A DNA stretch of 64,000 nt from Agreia sp. PsM10 (GTDB lineage Bacteria > Actinomycetota > Actinomycetes > Actinomycetales > Microbacteriaceae). The position numbers were made by a program, and so were the translations under genes. The notes beneath the pieces are model-generated. The model did not search any database. It saw only the letters and a program-made list of their open reading frames with translations, and was not told where the DNA came from. The stretch lies in contig NZ_JARUXC010000002.1 in assembly GCF_030433855.1 (NCBI RefSeq), positions 1 to 64,000 of the forward strand. The letters run 5' to 3'. Shown piece by piece: positions 45,508 through 53,797 of this stretch (position 1 is its first letter; each line of letters opens with the position of its first letter).

Positions 45508-48278
45508 GTCACGGCTCCTCCCGCCTGCCCCGGTCGGCGGGTCGAACCGCGGCCGCATCTCTTCCGCCCGCCGGTCTGCCGGGCATGGATGCGCGATTCT
45601 CCCGCCTCGTCGAGGTGTCAGACGGCGGCTCCGGTCGCCCGGTCGCCTGGCATCTGCTCGACAACGGCCCCGTGCTCGACGAGCTCGGCGTGACCCCCGT
45701 GGGCACGCTGCTCTGCGTTCACGGCAACCCCACCTGGTCGTATCTGTGGCGCGGGCTCGTGGCCGCCGCGACGGATGCCGCCACCGCAGTCGCGGAGTCG
45801 GGCTCAGAGTCGGGCTCGGGCTCTGGCTCGGGTGACGTGTGGCGGGTCATCGCCGTCGATCAGCTCGAGATGGGCTTCTCGGAGCGCACCGGCACGGAGC
45901 GGCCGCTCGAGCGCCGAGTCGCCGACCTTTCCGCGCTCACGAACACTCTCGAACTCTCCGGCCCGGTCGTCACGGTGGGCCACGACTGGGGCGGCGTCGT
46001 CTCGATGGGCTGGGCGGTCGACCACCCCGACGAACTCGCCGGCGTCGTGCTGCTGAACACCGCGATCCACCAGCCCGAGGACCGCGCCATTCCGTGGCCG
46101 CTGCGCCTCACGCTGCAGCGCGGCATGCTGGGGCGCGCGACCGTGGCCACGCCCGCCTTCCTCGAGACGACGCTGGCGCTGGCGCATCCGCCTCTGGAGG
46201 CCGAGGTCAAGAACGGCTACCGCGCGCCGTACCGCTCGGCCGACCGGCGCGGCGGCATCGGGGCGTTCGTCGCAGACATCCCCGTCGACGAACAGCACGT
46301 GTCGTGGAACGAGCTCGAGCGCATCGCGGCCGGCGTGCGCGAGCTGGGCGTTCCGTCGCTGATGCTCTGGGGTCCGCGCGACCCGATCTTCTCCGACACC
46401 TACCTCGACGATCTCGCCGAACGGATGCCGCAGGCCGACATCCACAGGTTCGAGGGCGCCGGGCACATGATCGCGGAGGACGTGGAGTACGCGCCGGTCG
46501 TGCTGGACTGGCTGGGTGGAATCCATTCCCGTTCGCTGAGCCTGTCGAAGGGAACCGATCCCGTCGAAAAGCTTCCCTTCGACGAGCTCAGGGAACGAGA
46601 GCCGTCGGAGCGCCCCCTCTGGAGCGTGCTCGACGAGCTGCGCGACAGCACCGAGACGGCGCTCGTCGACATGAAGCCCTTCCGCACGGTCTCGTGGAGG
46701 CTCCTCTCCAGGCGCGTGCGCCAGCTCGCCGCAGGCCTCGTGCGTGCCGGAGTGAAGCCCGGCGACCGCGTCTCCCTCCTCATTCCCCCGAGCGCCGATC
46801 TCACCGCCGTGCTCTACGCCTGCCTGCGCATCGGCGCGGTCGTGGTCGTCGCCGACGCGGGCCTCGGCCTGCCCGGTCTGACCCGCGCCGTGCGCGGCGC
46901 CCGCCCCGACCACGTGATCGGCGCCCTGCCCGGGCTGACCGTTGCCCGCGCGTTCTCGTGGCCCGGCCAGAAGATCTCCACCACCACGCTTCCCCTGCCC
47001 ACCGCGCTCGCCCTCGGCGTGCGTCACTCCCTCGGCGAGGTCGCGCGGCTGGGGGCCGACGAATTCCTGCCCGAGCCGCCCGCGGCATCCGCTGTCGCCG
47101 CCGTTCTCTTCACGTCGGGATCGACCGGACCGGCCAAGGGCGTCGTATACACGCACGCCCAGCTCGAGGCCGTGCGCGACGCCCTGTCGTCGCAGTACGA
47201 CGTGGGAGTCGGCACCGGCCTCGTCGCCGGCTTCGCTCCGTTCGCACTGCTAGGCCCCGCCCTCGGCGCGCGCTCGGTGACTCCCGATATGAACGTGACG
47301 TCGCCGCGCACCCTCACGGCGAAGGCCACGGCCCGGGCGGCGGCCGCGGTGGATGCCTCGGTCGTCTTCCTCTCGCCGGCCGCGCTCGCCAACGTGGTCG
47401 CGACGGCGGATGCCCTCGACGCCTCCGACACGGCGGCGCTCGCGGGCGTGCACACCTTCCTCTCGGCGGGCGCCCCTGTGCCCGAGTCGCTGCTCGCCGC
47501 CGCGGGCCGCCTGATGCCGAACGCCACCCCGCACACCCCCTACGGCATGACCGAGGGGCTGCTGATGACCGACATCACGCTCGAGGGCATCCGTGCCGCC
47601 GCCGACGATGCCGCCGCGCTGCCCGACGGCGAGCACGCGGGCGGCGTCTGCGTCGGACGCCCCGCGGGGTCGGTGCGTGTGCGCATCGCGGCCCTCGACG
47701 ACGACGGGATGCCCGTGGGCGCGCCGGGCGAGCAGCCCGGTGTCACGGGCGAGATCGTCCTGTCGGCTCCGCACCTGAAACAGGCGTACGACAGACTCTG
47801 GGTCACCAACCGCGTCGCCGACGCCGACTCGGTTCCGGCCGCCGCGGGCGAGCAGGGCGAGCGGTGGCATCGCACCGGCGACGTCGGACACCTCGACTCC
47901 GCCGGACGCCTCTGGGTGGAGGGCCGCCTTCCGCACGTGATCGTCACGGCCGGGGGAGTCATCACCCCGGTCGGCCCCGAGCAGAGGATCGAGTCGCTGC
48001 TCGGCGTGAACAGGGCAGCCTTGGCCGGCATCGGCCCTCGCGGAACGCAGCAGCTCGTCGCGGTGCTCGAGACCGAGCCTGCCGCCAGTCGCCCTGCCGC
48101 CCTCGGCGACAGCGACCTCGTGGCCGCGGTTCGCCACGCGACCGCACTCGACATCGCCGCGGTGCTCGTTGTGGCCTCGCTGCCCACCGACATCCGGCAC
48201 AACTCGAAGATCGACCGCTCGGCCCTGTCGCGCTGGGCCGAGGGAGTGCTCTCCGGCGCGAAGCTGAGCGCGCCGTGA
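45504..48278 (+). CDS. oleBC: OleBC fusion: alpha/beta-hydrolase plus AMP-ligase-type beta-lactone synthetase
   Basis: This 924-aa two-domain enzyme has an N-terminal OleB part (about 30-340), a haloalkane-dehalogenase-like hydrolase with nucleophile Asp161 (VGHDWGG), which splits the beta-lactone to the alkene. The C-terminal OleC part (about 370-924) has the AMP-ligase motif TSGSTGPAKG from 537 and TPYGMTEGL, and forms the beta-lactone. Fused OleBC is known in Micrococcus. The linker (residues 343-365, including RSLSLSKG) is the translation of two family A repeats. A Gly/Ser tract near residue 100 may be a loop expansion. Confidence 0.93.
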   Translation: MSHGSSRLPRSAGRTAAASLPPAGLPGMDARFSRLVEVSDGGSGRPVAWHLLDNGPVLDELGVTPVGTLLCVHGNPTWSYLWRGLVAAATDAATAVAESGSESGSGSGSGDVWRVIAVDQLEMGFSERTGTERPLERRVADLSALTNTLELSGPVVTVGHDWGGVVSMGWAVDHPDELAGVVLLNTAIHQPEDRAIPWPLRLTLQRGMLGRATVATPAFLETTLALAHPPLEAEVKNGYRAPYRSADRRGGIGAFVADIPVDEQHVSWNELERIAAGVRELGVPSLMLWGPRDPIFSDTYLDDLAERMPQADIHRFEGAGHMIAEDVEYAPVVLDWLGGIHSRSLSLSKGTDPVEKLPFDELREREPSERPLWSVLDELRDSTETALVDMKPFRTVSWRLLSRRVRQLAAGLVRAGVKPGDRVSLLIPPSADLTAVLYACLRIGAVVVVADAGLGLPGLTRAVRGARPDHVIGALPGLTVARAFSWPGQKISTTTLPLPTALALGVRHSLGEVARLGADEFLPEPPAASAVAAVLFTSGSTGPAKGVVYTHAQLEAVRDALSSQYDVGVGTGLVAGFAPFALLGPALGARSVTPDMNVTSPRTLTAKATARAAAAVDASVVFLSPAALANVVATADALDASDTAALAGVHTFLSAGAPVPESLLAAAGRLMPNATPHTPYGMTEGLLMTDITLEGIRAAADDAAALPDGEHAGGVCVGRPAGSVRVRIAALDDDGMPVGAPGEQPGVTGEIVLSAPHLKQAYDRLWVTNRVADADSVPAAAGEQGERWHRTGDVGHLDSAGRLWVEGRLPHVIVTAGGVITPVGPEQRIESLLGVNRAALAGIGPRGTQQLVAVLETEPAASRPAALGDSDLVAAVRHATALDIAAVLVVASLPTDIRHNSKIDRSALSRWAEGVLSGAKLSAP
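46530..46597. repeat. Two inverted family A repeats inside oleBC
   Basis: A reverse copy (46530-46552) and a forward copy (46575-46597) flank a 22-bp spacer and keep the reading frame. They encode the OleB-OleC linker (RSLSLSKG ... LPFDELRE). Confidence 0.9.
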
Positions 48279-49246
48279 ATGTTCTCGTCACCGGTGCCAG
48301 CGGCTTCCTCGGAGGCGCCGTCGCCCGCGAGATCGCCCGCGCCGGACACGAGGTGCGCACGTTCCAGCGGCGGCCATCCGGTGTCGACGGCGTCGACGAC
48401 GTTCTCGGTTCCCTGACGTCGCAGGCCGACGTCGAGCGTGCCGTCGAGGGCATGGATGCCGTGGTGCACCTGGCCGCGAAGGTCTCGCTGGCCGGCGACC
48501 CGGCCGAGTTCGAGGCCGTGAACGTCGGGGGCACGCGCACTCTGATCGCGGCGATGCGGCGGGCCGGGACCGGCCGTCTCGTGTTCGTGTCGTCGCCGTC
48601 GGTGGCGCACGCCGGGGCATCCATCGTCGGAGACGACGCGCAGCCGGCCGACCCGGCGCACGCGCGGGGCGAGTACGCCCGTACGAAGGCGCGCGCCGAG
48701 CTGCTGGCGCTGGGATCGGATTCCGAATCGCTGCGCGTCGTCGCCGTGCGGCCGCACCTCGTGTGGGGTCCGGGCGACACGCAGCTCATCGAGCGCATCG
48801 TGGAGCGCGCGCGGGCCGGGCGGCTTCCGCTGCTCGACCGGGGCGCTGCGCTGATCGACACGACGTATATCGACAACGCCGCGACCGCGATCGCCGCCGC
48901 CCTGGAGCGCGTCGACGAGGTGCACGGAAATGCCTACGTGATCACCAATGGCGAGCCCCGCCCCGTCGCCGAGCTGCTCGCCGGAATCTGCGCCGCCGCG
49001 GGTGTTCCGGCGCCGGCGTGGAGTGTTCCCGCCGGGGTGGCCCGGGCCGCGGGCTCTCTGATCGAGGCTGTCTGGCGCGTGAAGCCGGGTGTCGACGAGC
49101 CGCCGATGACGCGCTTTCTGGCCGAGCAGCTCTCGACCGCGCACTGGTTCGACCAGCGACGCACGCGGGCAGAGCTGAGGTGGCAGCCGGCAGTGAGCCT
49201 CGACGAGGGACTGCGCCGCCTCGCCGCGCACTACGCGCGTGACTAA
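48275..49246 (+). CDS. oleD: OleD: NADPH-dependent beta-keto acid reductase
   Basis: This extended short-chain dehydrogenase (323 aa) reduces the 2-alkyl-3-ketoacid made by OleA to the hydroxy acid used by OleC. The Rossmann motif VTGASGFLGGAV starts at residue 5. Catalytic Tyr and Lys lie in the GEYARTKA segment, and the family region RPHLVWGPGDTQL is present. The GTG start overlaps the oleBC stop (GTGA). The gene order oleA-oleBC-oleD is the known actinobacterial arrangement. The stop codon is part of the downstream hairpin arm. Confidence 0.92.
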   Translation: MNVLVTGASGFLGGAVAREIARAGHEVRTFQRRPSGVDGVDDVLGSLTSQADVERAVEGMDAVVHLAAKVSLAGDPAEFEAVNVGGTRTLIAAMRRAGTGRLVFVSSPSVAHAGASIVGDDAQPADPAHARGEYARTKARAELLALGSDSESLRVVAVRPHLVWGPGDTQLIERIVERARAGRLPLLDRGAALIDTTYIDNAATAIAAALERVDEVHGNAYVITNGEPRPVAELLAGICAAAGVPAPAWSVPAGVARAAGSLIEAVWRVKPGVDEPPMTRFLAEQLSTAHWFDQRRTRAELRWQPAVSLDEGLRRLAAHYARD

Positions 49247-49306
49247 TTCAGGAGGAGAGCGTGGCCGTCGCCACTATCCACGCGGCCGACCGCTCCTCCT
49301 GAATTA
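49244..49306 (+). terminator. Long hairpin at the end of the ole operon
   Basis: The perfect 14-bp arms TAATTCAGGAGGAG (49244-49257, which includes the oleD stop codon) and CTCCTCCTGAATTA (49293-49306) lie between oleD and the phosphatase gene. The inner loop also has partial pairing. Confidence 0.75.
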
Positions 49307-49338
49307 CGTACCCGAATCCGTGCGAGACAATTGACCTC

Positions 49339-49995
49339 ATGCGTTTACTGCTGATCCGCCACGGCCAGACCCCCTCGAACATCATCGGAGCCCTCGATAC
49401 CGGCGTTCCCGGACCGGGGCTCACCGAGTTCGGCGTCGAGCAGGCCGCCGCGGTTCCGGGCGCGCTCGTCGAGGAGACGATCGGCGCGATCTTCGCGTCG
49501 ACGCAGGTGCGTTCGCAGCTCACCGCTGCGCCCCTGGCCGAGGCGCGAGGGCTCGACGTCGAGATCCGCTCCGGCCTGCGCGAGGTGGATGCCGGAGATC
49601 TCGAGATGCGCAACGACGACGTGGCCGTGCGCATCTATATGGAGACCGTGATCGCCTGGGCCGACGGCGACATCGACCGCCGCATGCCGGGGGCCGAGTC
49701 GGGAGCCGAGGTATATGCCCGCTACGACGAGGTGATCGCCGAGGCGGTCGCGACGGGCCACGCCACTGTGGCGATCGTGTCGCACGGAGCCATCATCCGA
49801 TCCTGGGTCGGGGCTCGCGCCGAGAACGTGAGCGCCGACTTCTCGGCAGAGCATTCCCTCAGCAACACGGGCGTGGTCGTTCTCGAGGGCTCTCCCGAGT
49901 CCGGCTGGCGCGCCCTCACCTGGATGGGCCAGGCCATCGGTGGGGCCGCGGTCGACGACGCCGCCCATGCGGGCCCGGCATCCGAGACCCGCTGA
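49339..49995 (+). CDS. Histidine phosphatase (phosphoglycerate-mutase-like)
   Basis: This 218-aa protein of the histidine phosphatase superfamily has the catalytic motif RHG at residues 7-9 (LLIRHGQTPSN) and a second His in IVSHGAIIRSW. The motif FASTQVRSQLTAAPLAEARG is typical of broad-specificity GpmB/CobC-like phosphatases. The substrate is unknown. It is followed by a serine hydrolase gene 2 bp later, so the two are co-transcribed. The C-terminus is Ala-rich and likely disordered. Confidence 0.9.
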   Translation: MRLLLIRHGQTPSNIIGALDTGVPGPGLTEFGVEQAAAVPGALVEETIGAIFASTQVRSQLTAAPLAEARGLDVEIRSGLREVDAGDLEMRNDDVAVRIYMETVIAWADGDIDRRMPGAESGAEVYARYDEVIAEAVATGHATVAIVSHGAIIRSWVGARAENVSADFSAEHSLSNTGVVVLEGSPESGWRALTWMGQAIGGAAVDDAAHAGPASETR

Positions 49996-49997
49996 CC

Positions 49998-51548
49998 ATG
50001 ACCGCCGCATCCGAGCTGTCCGCCGACGTCGTCGCGCGCCTTGGCGCCTGGTTCGACGACACGGAGCTGGTGAGCCCGTCGATCAGCTACGCCGTCTTCG
50101 ACCGCACCGGGGTGCTGTTCCACAACGGCATCGGCGAGTTCCAGCTCGACGGCCGGGCCCCCGCGGAGAACACCATCTACCGCATCGCCTCGATGTCGAA
50201 GAGCTTCTGCATCGCCGCCGTGCTCGTGCTGCGCGACCGCGGACTGCTCTCGCTCGACGATCGGGTCTCCGATCTGGTGCCGCAGTTCCGCGACCCGGTC
50301 GACGACGCCGGCGTGGTGCAGCCCATGACGGTACGGATGCTCATGAGCAACTCCTCGGGGCTGCCCGAGGACAACGGCTGGGCCGACCACGAGCTGGCCC
50401 TCTCCCGAGCGGACTTCCTGGCCGTCGTCGAGGCGGGGCTGGGCTTCGCGGGCCTTCCCGGCGTCGGCTTCCAGTACTCCAACGTGGGTTTCTGGCTCCT
50501 CGGTGTGATCGTCGAAGACCTTACCGGCCAGGGCTTCGAGCAGTTCGCCCGCGAGACGTTCCTCGAGCCGCTCGGCCTCGCATCGACCGGCTACAAGCCG
50601 GCCGACTTCGCCGACGACGGCGAGGGCGGCGACGGCATCGCCCACGGCTACACGAGCTACGACAAGGGAGCGAGCTGGGTATCGCGTCCCGTCGTGGGCG
50701 GTGGCATCGGGGCCTGCGCGGCGAGCATGTTCAGCACCCCGCCCGACATCGCGCGCTGGAGCGCCTGGCTCTCGAGCGCCTTCGACCCGACGAACACCGA
50801 CGACGCCATCCTCAGCCGGGCGTCGCGGCGTGAGATGCAGCGCATCCACACGGTCGCGCCCGGAGCCGCCGACCGCACCGCAGAGCCGACCCTCGAGGCG
50901 CAGGGCTACGGTCTCGGCCTCTACATCGAGCACGACGTGCGCTTCGGCCGCTTCGCCCAGCACTCGGGCGGCCTGCCCGGCTGGACGTCGAACATGCGCT
51001 GGCACCTCGAGTCCGGCCTCGGCGCGGTGGTCTTCGGCAACACCAACGGGCTGAAGCTCGCGGTCGCGGCGGCGGCCATATTGCGCGCGGTTCTGGAGTC
51101 TCGCGACGAACCCGCGCGGCGCATCCCGCTGTGGCCCTCGACGGTGGCGGCGGCCCGCGCCGTCGACTCGGCCGTTCGCGGGTCGGGGCGCATCCTCGAT
51201 GCCGAGGTCGCACCCACGGTCTTCAGCCCGAACCTGCTCGGCGATGTGCCGGCCGAGGTGCGCGATGAGCGCATCGCCGCGGCGATCGCCGAGGTCGGCG
51301 GGGTTCTGGATGCCGACACCACGCCGCCGCTCGACGCCCGGCTCACCTGGTCGGTCGCGCCTGCGCACGTCGCCTGGACGATTCCCGGCCGCACGGGCGA
51401 ACTGGAGTGCCGCATCGAGCTGACGCCGACCACGCCGGCGATGCTGCAGCGCTTCGATGTGGCGGTGCGCACGCCGACCACACCGCTCTCGCCAGTGCTG
51501 CGCCACTATGTGCCGGCGTTGGTCGCCCCGGCTGCGCCGGTCGAGTAG
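49998..51548 (+). CDS. Serine hydrolase, class C beta-lactamase / DD-peptidase fold
   Basis: The 516-aa serine hydrolase has the penicillin-binding fold. The catalytic SxxK is S65-M-S-K68 (RIASMSKSF), the YxN motif is YSN (FQYSNVGFW), and the third motif is HSGG (QHSGGLPGW), as in class C-like esterases and peptidases. About 130 further residues form an Ala-rich C-terminal domain. There is no signal peptide, so it is probably a cytosolic esterase or D-aminopeptidase-like enzyme rather than a secreted beta-lactamase. It starts 2 bp after the phosphatase and is convergent with the M1 peptidase. Confidence 0.88.
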   Translation: MTAASELSADVVARLGAWFDDTELVSPSISYAVFDRTGVLFHNGIGEFQLDGRAPAENTIYRIASMSKSFCIAAVLVLRDRGLLSLDDRVSDLVPQFRDPVDDAGVVQPMTVRMLMSNSSGLPEDNGWADHELALSRADFLAVVEAGLGFAGLPGVGFQYSNVGFWLLGVIVEDLTGQGFEQFARETFLEPLGLASTGYKPADFADDGEGGDGIAHGYTSYDKGASWVSRPVVGGGIGACAASMFSTPPDIARWSAWLSSAFDPTNTDDAILSRASRREMQRIHTVAPGAADRTAEPTLEAQGYGLGLYIEHDVRFGRFAQHSGGLPGWTSNMRWHLESGLGAVVFGNTNGLKLAVAAAAILRAVLESRDEPARRIPLWPSTVAAARAVDSAVRGSGRILDAEVAPTVFSPNLLGDVPAEVRDERIAAAIAEVGGVLDADTTPPLDARLTWSVAPAHVAWTIPGRTGELECRIELTPTTPAMLQRFDVAVRTPTTPLSPVLRHYVPALVAPAAPVE

Positions 51549-51570
51549 CCCGAGGCCGTTTGCTGCCGAA

Positions 51571-51626
51571 GCGTATCGAGACCACCGTGGGGTGGTCTCG
51601 ATACGCTGGCCGCTCGATCAGCGTTT
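51571..51626. terminator. Family B repeat hairpin between convergent genes
   Basis: A perfect 16-bp stem, GCGTATCGAGACCACC / GGTGGTCTCGATACGC, with a 4-nt loop lies between the serine hydrolase and M1 peptidase stop codons. It is followed by CTCGATCAGCG. The element GTCTCGATACG...CTCGATCAGCG is a second interspersed repeat (family B) that recurs at 53.67 kb. Confidence 0.75.
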
Positions 51627-51635
51627 CAGCGCAGC

Positions 51636-53447
51636 TCAGTCGAGCGCCGGCTTGCCTGCCGTATAGATCCAGGTGTCGAAGAACGCCGTCAGGTCCTTGC
51701 CAGATACGGTTTCGGCGTAGTCGACGAACTGCGCCGTCGACACCGACGTGCCCGCGTTCTCTGTTGCCCAGCCCTGGAGGATGGCCCTGAACGGCTCGTC
51801 TCCGACCTCGTTGCGCAGCGCCTGCAAGGTCATGGCGCCCCGGGTGTACACGGCGTCGTCGAAGATCCCGGCCGGGCCCGGATCCGCCACGACGGTCTGC
51901 CAGAACGGATCATTCGCAGGAATGTCGTTGTACGCCTCCTCGAAGCTCTGCTGCGTCGACACCCCTTCCTGATCTTGGGTCCACAGCCATTCGGCATACG
52001 ACGCGAAGCCCTCGTTGAGCCAGATGTCCGACCAGCGGTTCATCGACAGGTCGTCGCCGTACCACTGGTGCGCGAGTTCGTGCACGACGACACTGGCGTC
52101 GCTGTTCGCGCGAAACGCCCAGGCCGGGTAGATCGGTCGTGTCTGGTTCTCGAGCGCGTACGGGAGGTCGGTCGGTGGCACCGGCGGTGTGGCTGTCGGG
52201 TCACCTTCGTCGATGTAGCCGATGGCGATTCCGCCGGCTTCGCTGAATGGGTAGGGGCCGAAGTACGTCGACAGGAAGTCGATGACCTGGGGTTCCGTCT
52301 CGAAGATTCCCTTCGCGATGTTTCCCACCTTGACGCCGCTCCCACCTCCGCCGGCGGCATTGCGCAGGAACAGCGTCGGGTCGATCGCGTCGACGTAGGT
52401 GATGCCGGTGGCCGGGTCGGTGTTCGTCTCGACCTCGAAGTCGCCCAGTGTCGCCGTGGCGAGGTAGGTGGCCATCGGCTTCTCCATCTCCCAGTCGAAG
52501 GTGTCGAGGCCGCCCGTGGTGGTCTGCGATGCCAGTCGCCCGTTGCCGATGACCTCGAGGCCCGTGGGAACGGTCATGCGTGTCGAGAACGTGGCCTTGT
52601 CGCTGGGGTGGTCGTTCGACGGGAACCAGGTAGCCGCGACCCGCGGCTGGCCCACGACGACCGCGCCGGTCGGGGTGGGGAACACACCGGCCGGACCGAA
52701 CGCATCCGACACCACGATCGGCACGCCGCTGTAGGTGACGGCGGTGGTGATGCTGGCGCCGAGCGGGATGCCCGCCGGCGGAACGATCGTCAGCTCGGTG
52801 CGCGGGGGCGTGGCGTCGTCGTCGGTCGATCCCTCGACCTGCGGCTGGCCGGTGGATGCGCTGATCTGAGTGGTCGCGAGGCTCCACTCGGCGGGCTCGC
52901 CGTCGACGGTGATCGATGAGATGACGATGGCGTCGTCGCCGTTCACGTCGCGGGTATCGAAGTCGAGGTTGAAGGCCGACAGGTTCTGGGTGGCGATCGC
53001 GGTGACCGTGGTGGTGCCCGAGAGCACATCGGTGTCGGGCGCGTAGGCGAGGTCGAGGTCGTAGTGCTCGACGTCGTAGCCGCCGTTGCCGTCGAGCGGG
53101 TAGTACTCGTCGCCGATTCCTGCGGCCCCGGGCTCGAAGTCGACCGGCGTGACGGGAGTGACCGGGTTGGTGGTGGTCGGGGTCGTCGTGACGGGAGCGC
53201 TCATCCCCGGCGGGCACGGTTCTGCCGCGCTGGCAGGGGCAGGTGCGATGCCGCCGGTGGCGACGAGGGCCAGCAGCAGGAGGGGCACGGCGGCGAATAC
53301 GGCGGCCTTCGCGCCGCGCTTGCGGCGCCCGAGCAGCAGCCACGCGGCGCTTCCCATCGCGAGAAGAAGTACGGCGATGATCAGGAGCATCGGCCCCGAA
53401 TCGAATCCGGTCGCGGCCAGAACACACGTCGTCACAGAAGGTCCCAT
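51636..53447 (-). CDS. Secreted M1-family metallopeptidase (aminopeptidase N type)
   Basis: This gluzincin has 603 aa from ATG 53447. The zinc site is HELAH at 456-460 with the third ligand Glu in NEGFASY about 19 residues on. A Pro/Thr linker follows an extended N-terminal envelope segment. That segment is unusual: CVLAATGFDSG, a hydrophobic helix and GRRKRG resemble a sortase LAxTG signal, and a normal signal peptide ending in APASAAEP comes next. GTG 53492 is an alternative start. The active domain is extracellular. Confidence 0.88.
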   Translation of the reverse strand: MGPSVTTCVLAATGFDSGPMLLIIAVLLLAMGSAAWLLLGRRKRGAKAAVFAAVPLLLLALVATGGIAPAPASAAEPCPPGMSAPVTTTPTTTNPVTPVTPVDFEPGAAGIGDEYYPLDGNGGYDVEHYDLDLAYAPDTDVLSGTTTVTAIATQNLSAFNLDFDTRDVNGDDAIVISSITVDGEPAEWSLATTQISASTGQPQVEGSTDDDATPPRTELTIVPPAGIPLGASITTAVTYSGVPIVVSDAFGPAGVFPTPTGAVVVGQPRVAATWFPSNDHPSDKATFSTRMTVPTGLEVIGNGRLASQTTTGGLDTFDWEMEKPMATYLATATLGDFEVETNTDPATGITYVDAIDPTLFLRNAAGGGGSGVKVGNIAKGIFETEPQVIDFLSTYFGPYPFSEAGGIAIGYIDEGDPTATPPVPPTDLPYALENQTRPIYPAWAFRANSDASVVVHELAHQWYGDDLSMNRWSDIWLNEGFASYAEWLWTQDQEGVSTQQSFEEAYNDIPANDPFWQTVVADPGPAGIFDDAVYTRGAMTLQALRNEVGDEPFRAILQGWATENAGTSVSTAQFVDYAETVSGKDLTAFFDTWIYTAGKPALD

Positions 53448-53666
53448 CTCATTGCGGTGTGGCGACCTTATCGAGATCGTGTCGTTGAGCACCAGACTCG
53501 AACGAAGTCAGTTTGTTACAGGTACATTTCGCGTGCCGGATGCGCCAGTCGAGCCGGATGCGCCGGCGCCACCTCTCGTGCGCCGGAGTATTGCACGGTA
53601 CTGAGGTGGCGCAGATGGTAGCTTCGCTCGTCTGAAAGCCGCCATGTGCGTCATCTCAGAGGGAGT

Positions 53667-53797
53667 GATCTCGATACGGTCGCTGCGCGACCTACTCGAT
53701 CAGCGCGGGAGGTGCGCGGGGCGAGCTACTCGATCAGCGCGGGGGAGGACGGCGCCGGTCGAGTAGCCCCCGAGGAACGAGCGGGCGTATCGAGGCC
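53667..53797. repeat. Cluster of family B repeats, overlapping the flavoprotein 3' end
   Basis: At least two forward copies (GATCTCGATACGG ... CTACTCGATCAGCG at 53667-53705, and CTACTCGATCAGCG at about 53726-53738) and one reverse copy (GGTCGAGTAG ... GTATCGAGGCC, 53758-53797) lie together. They overlap the last codons of the minus-strand flavoprotein. The 278-bp gap 53448-53725 otherwise holds only an inverted repeat GCGCCACCTC/GAGGTGGCGC (53566-53575 and 53603-53612), and no gene. Confidence 0.7.
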
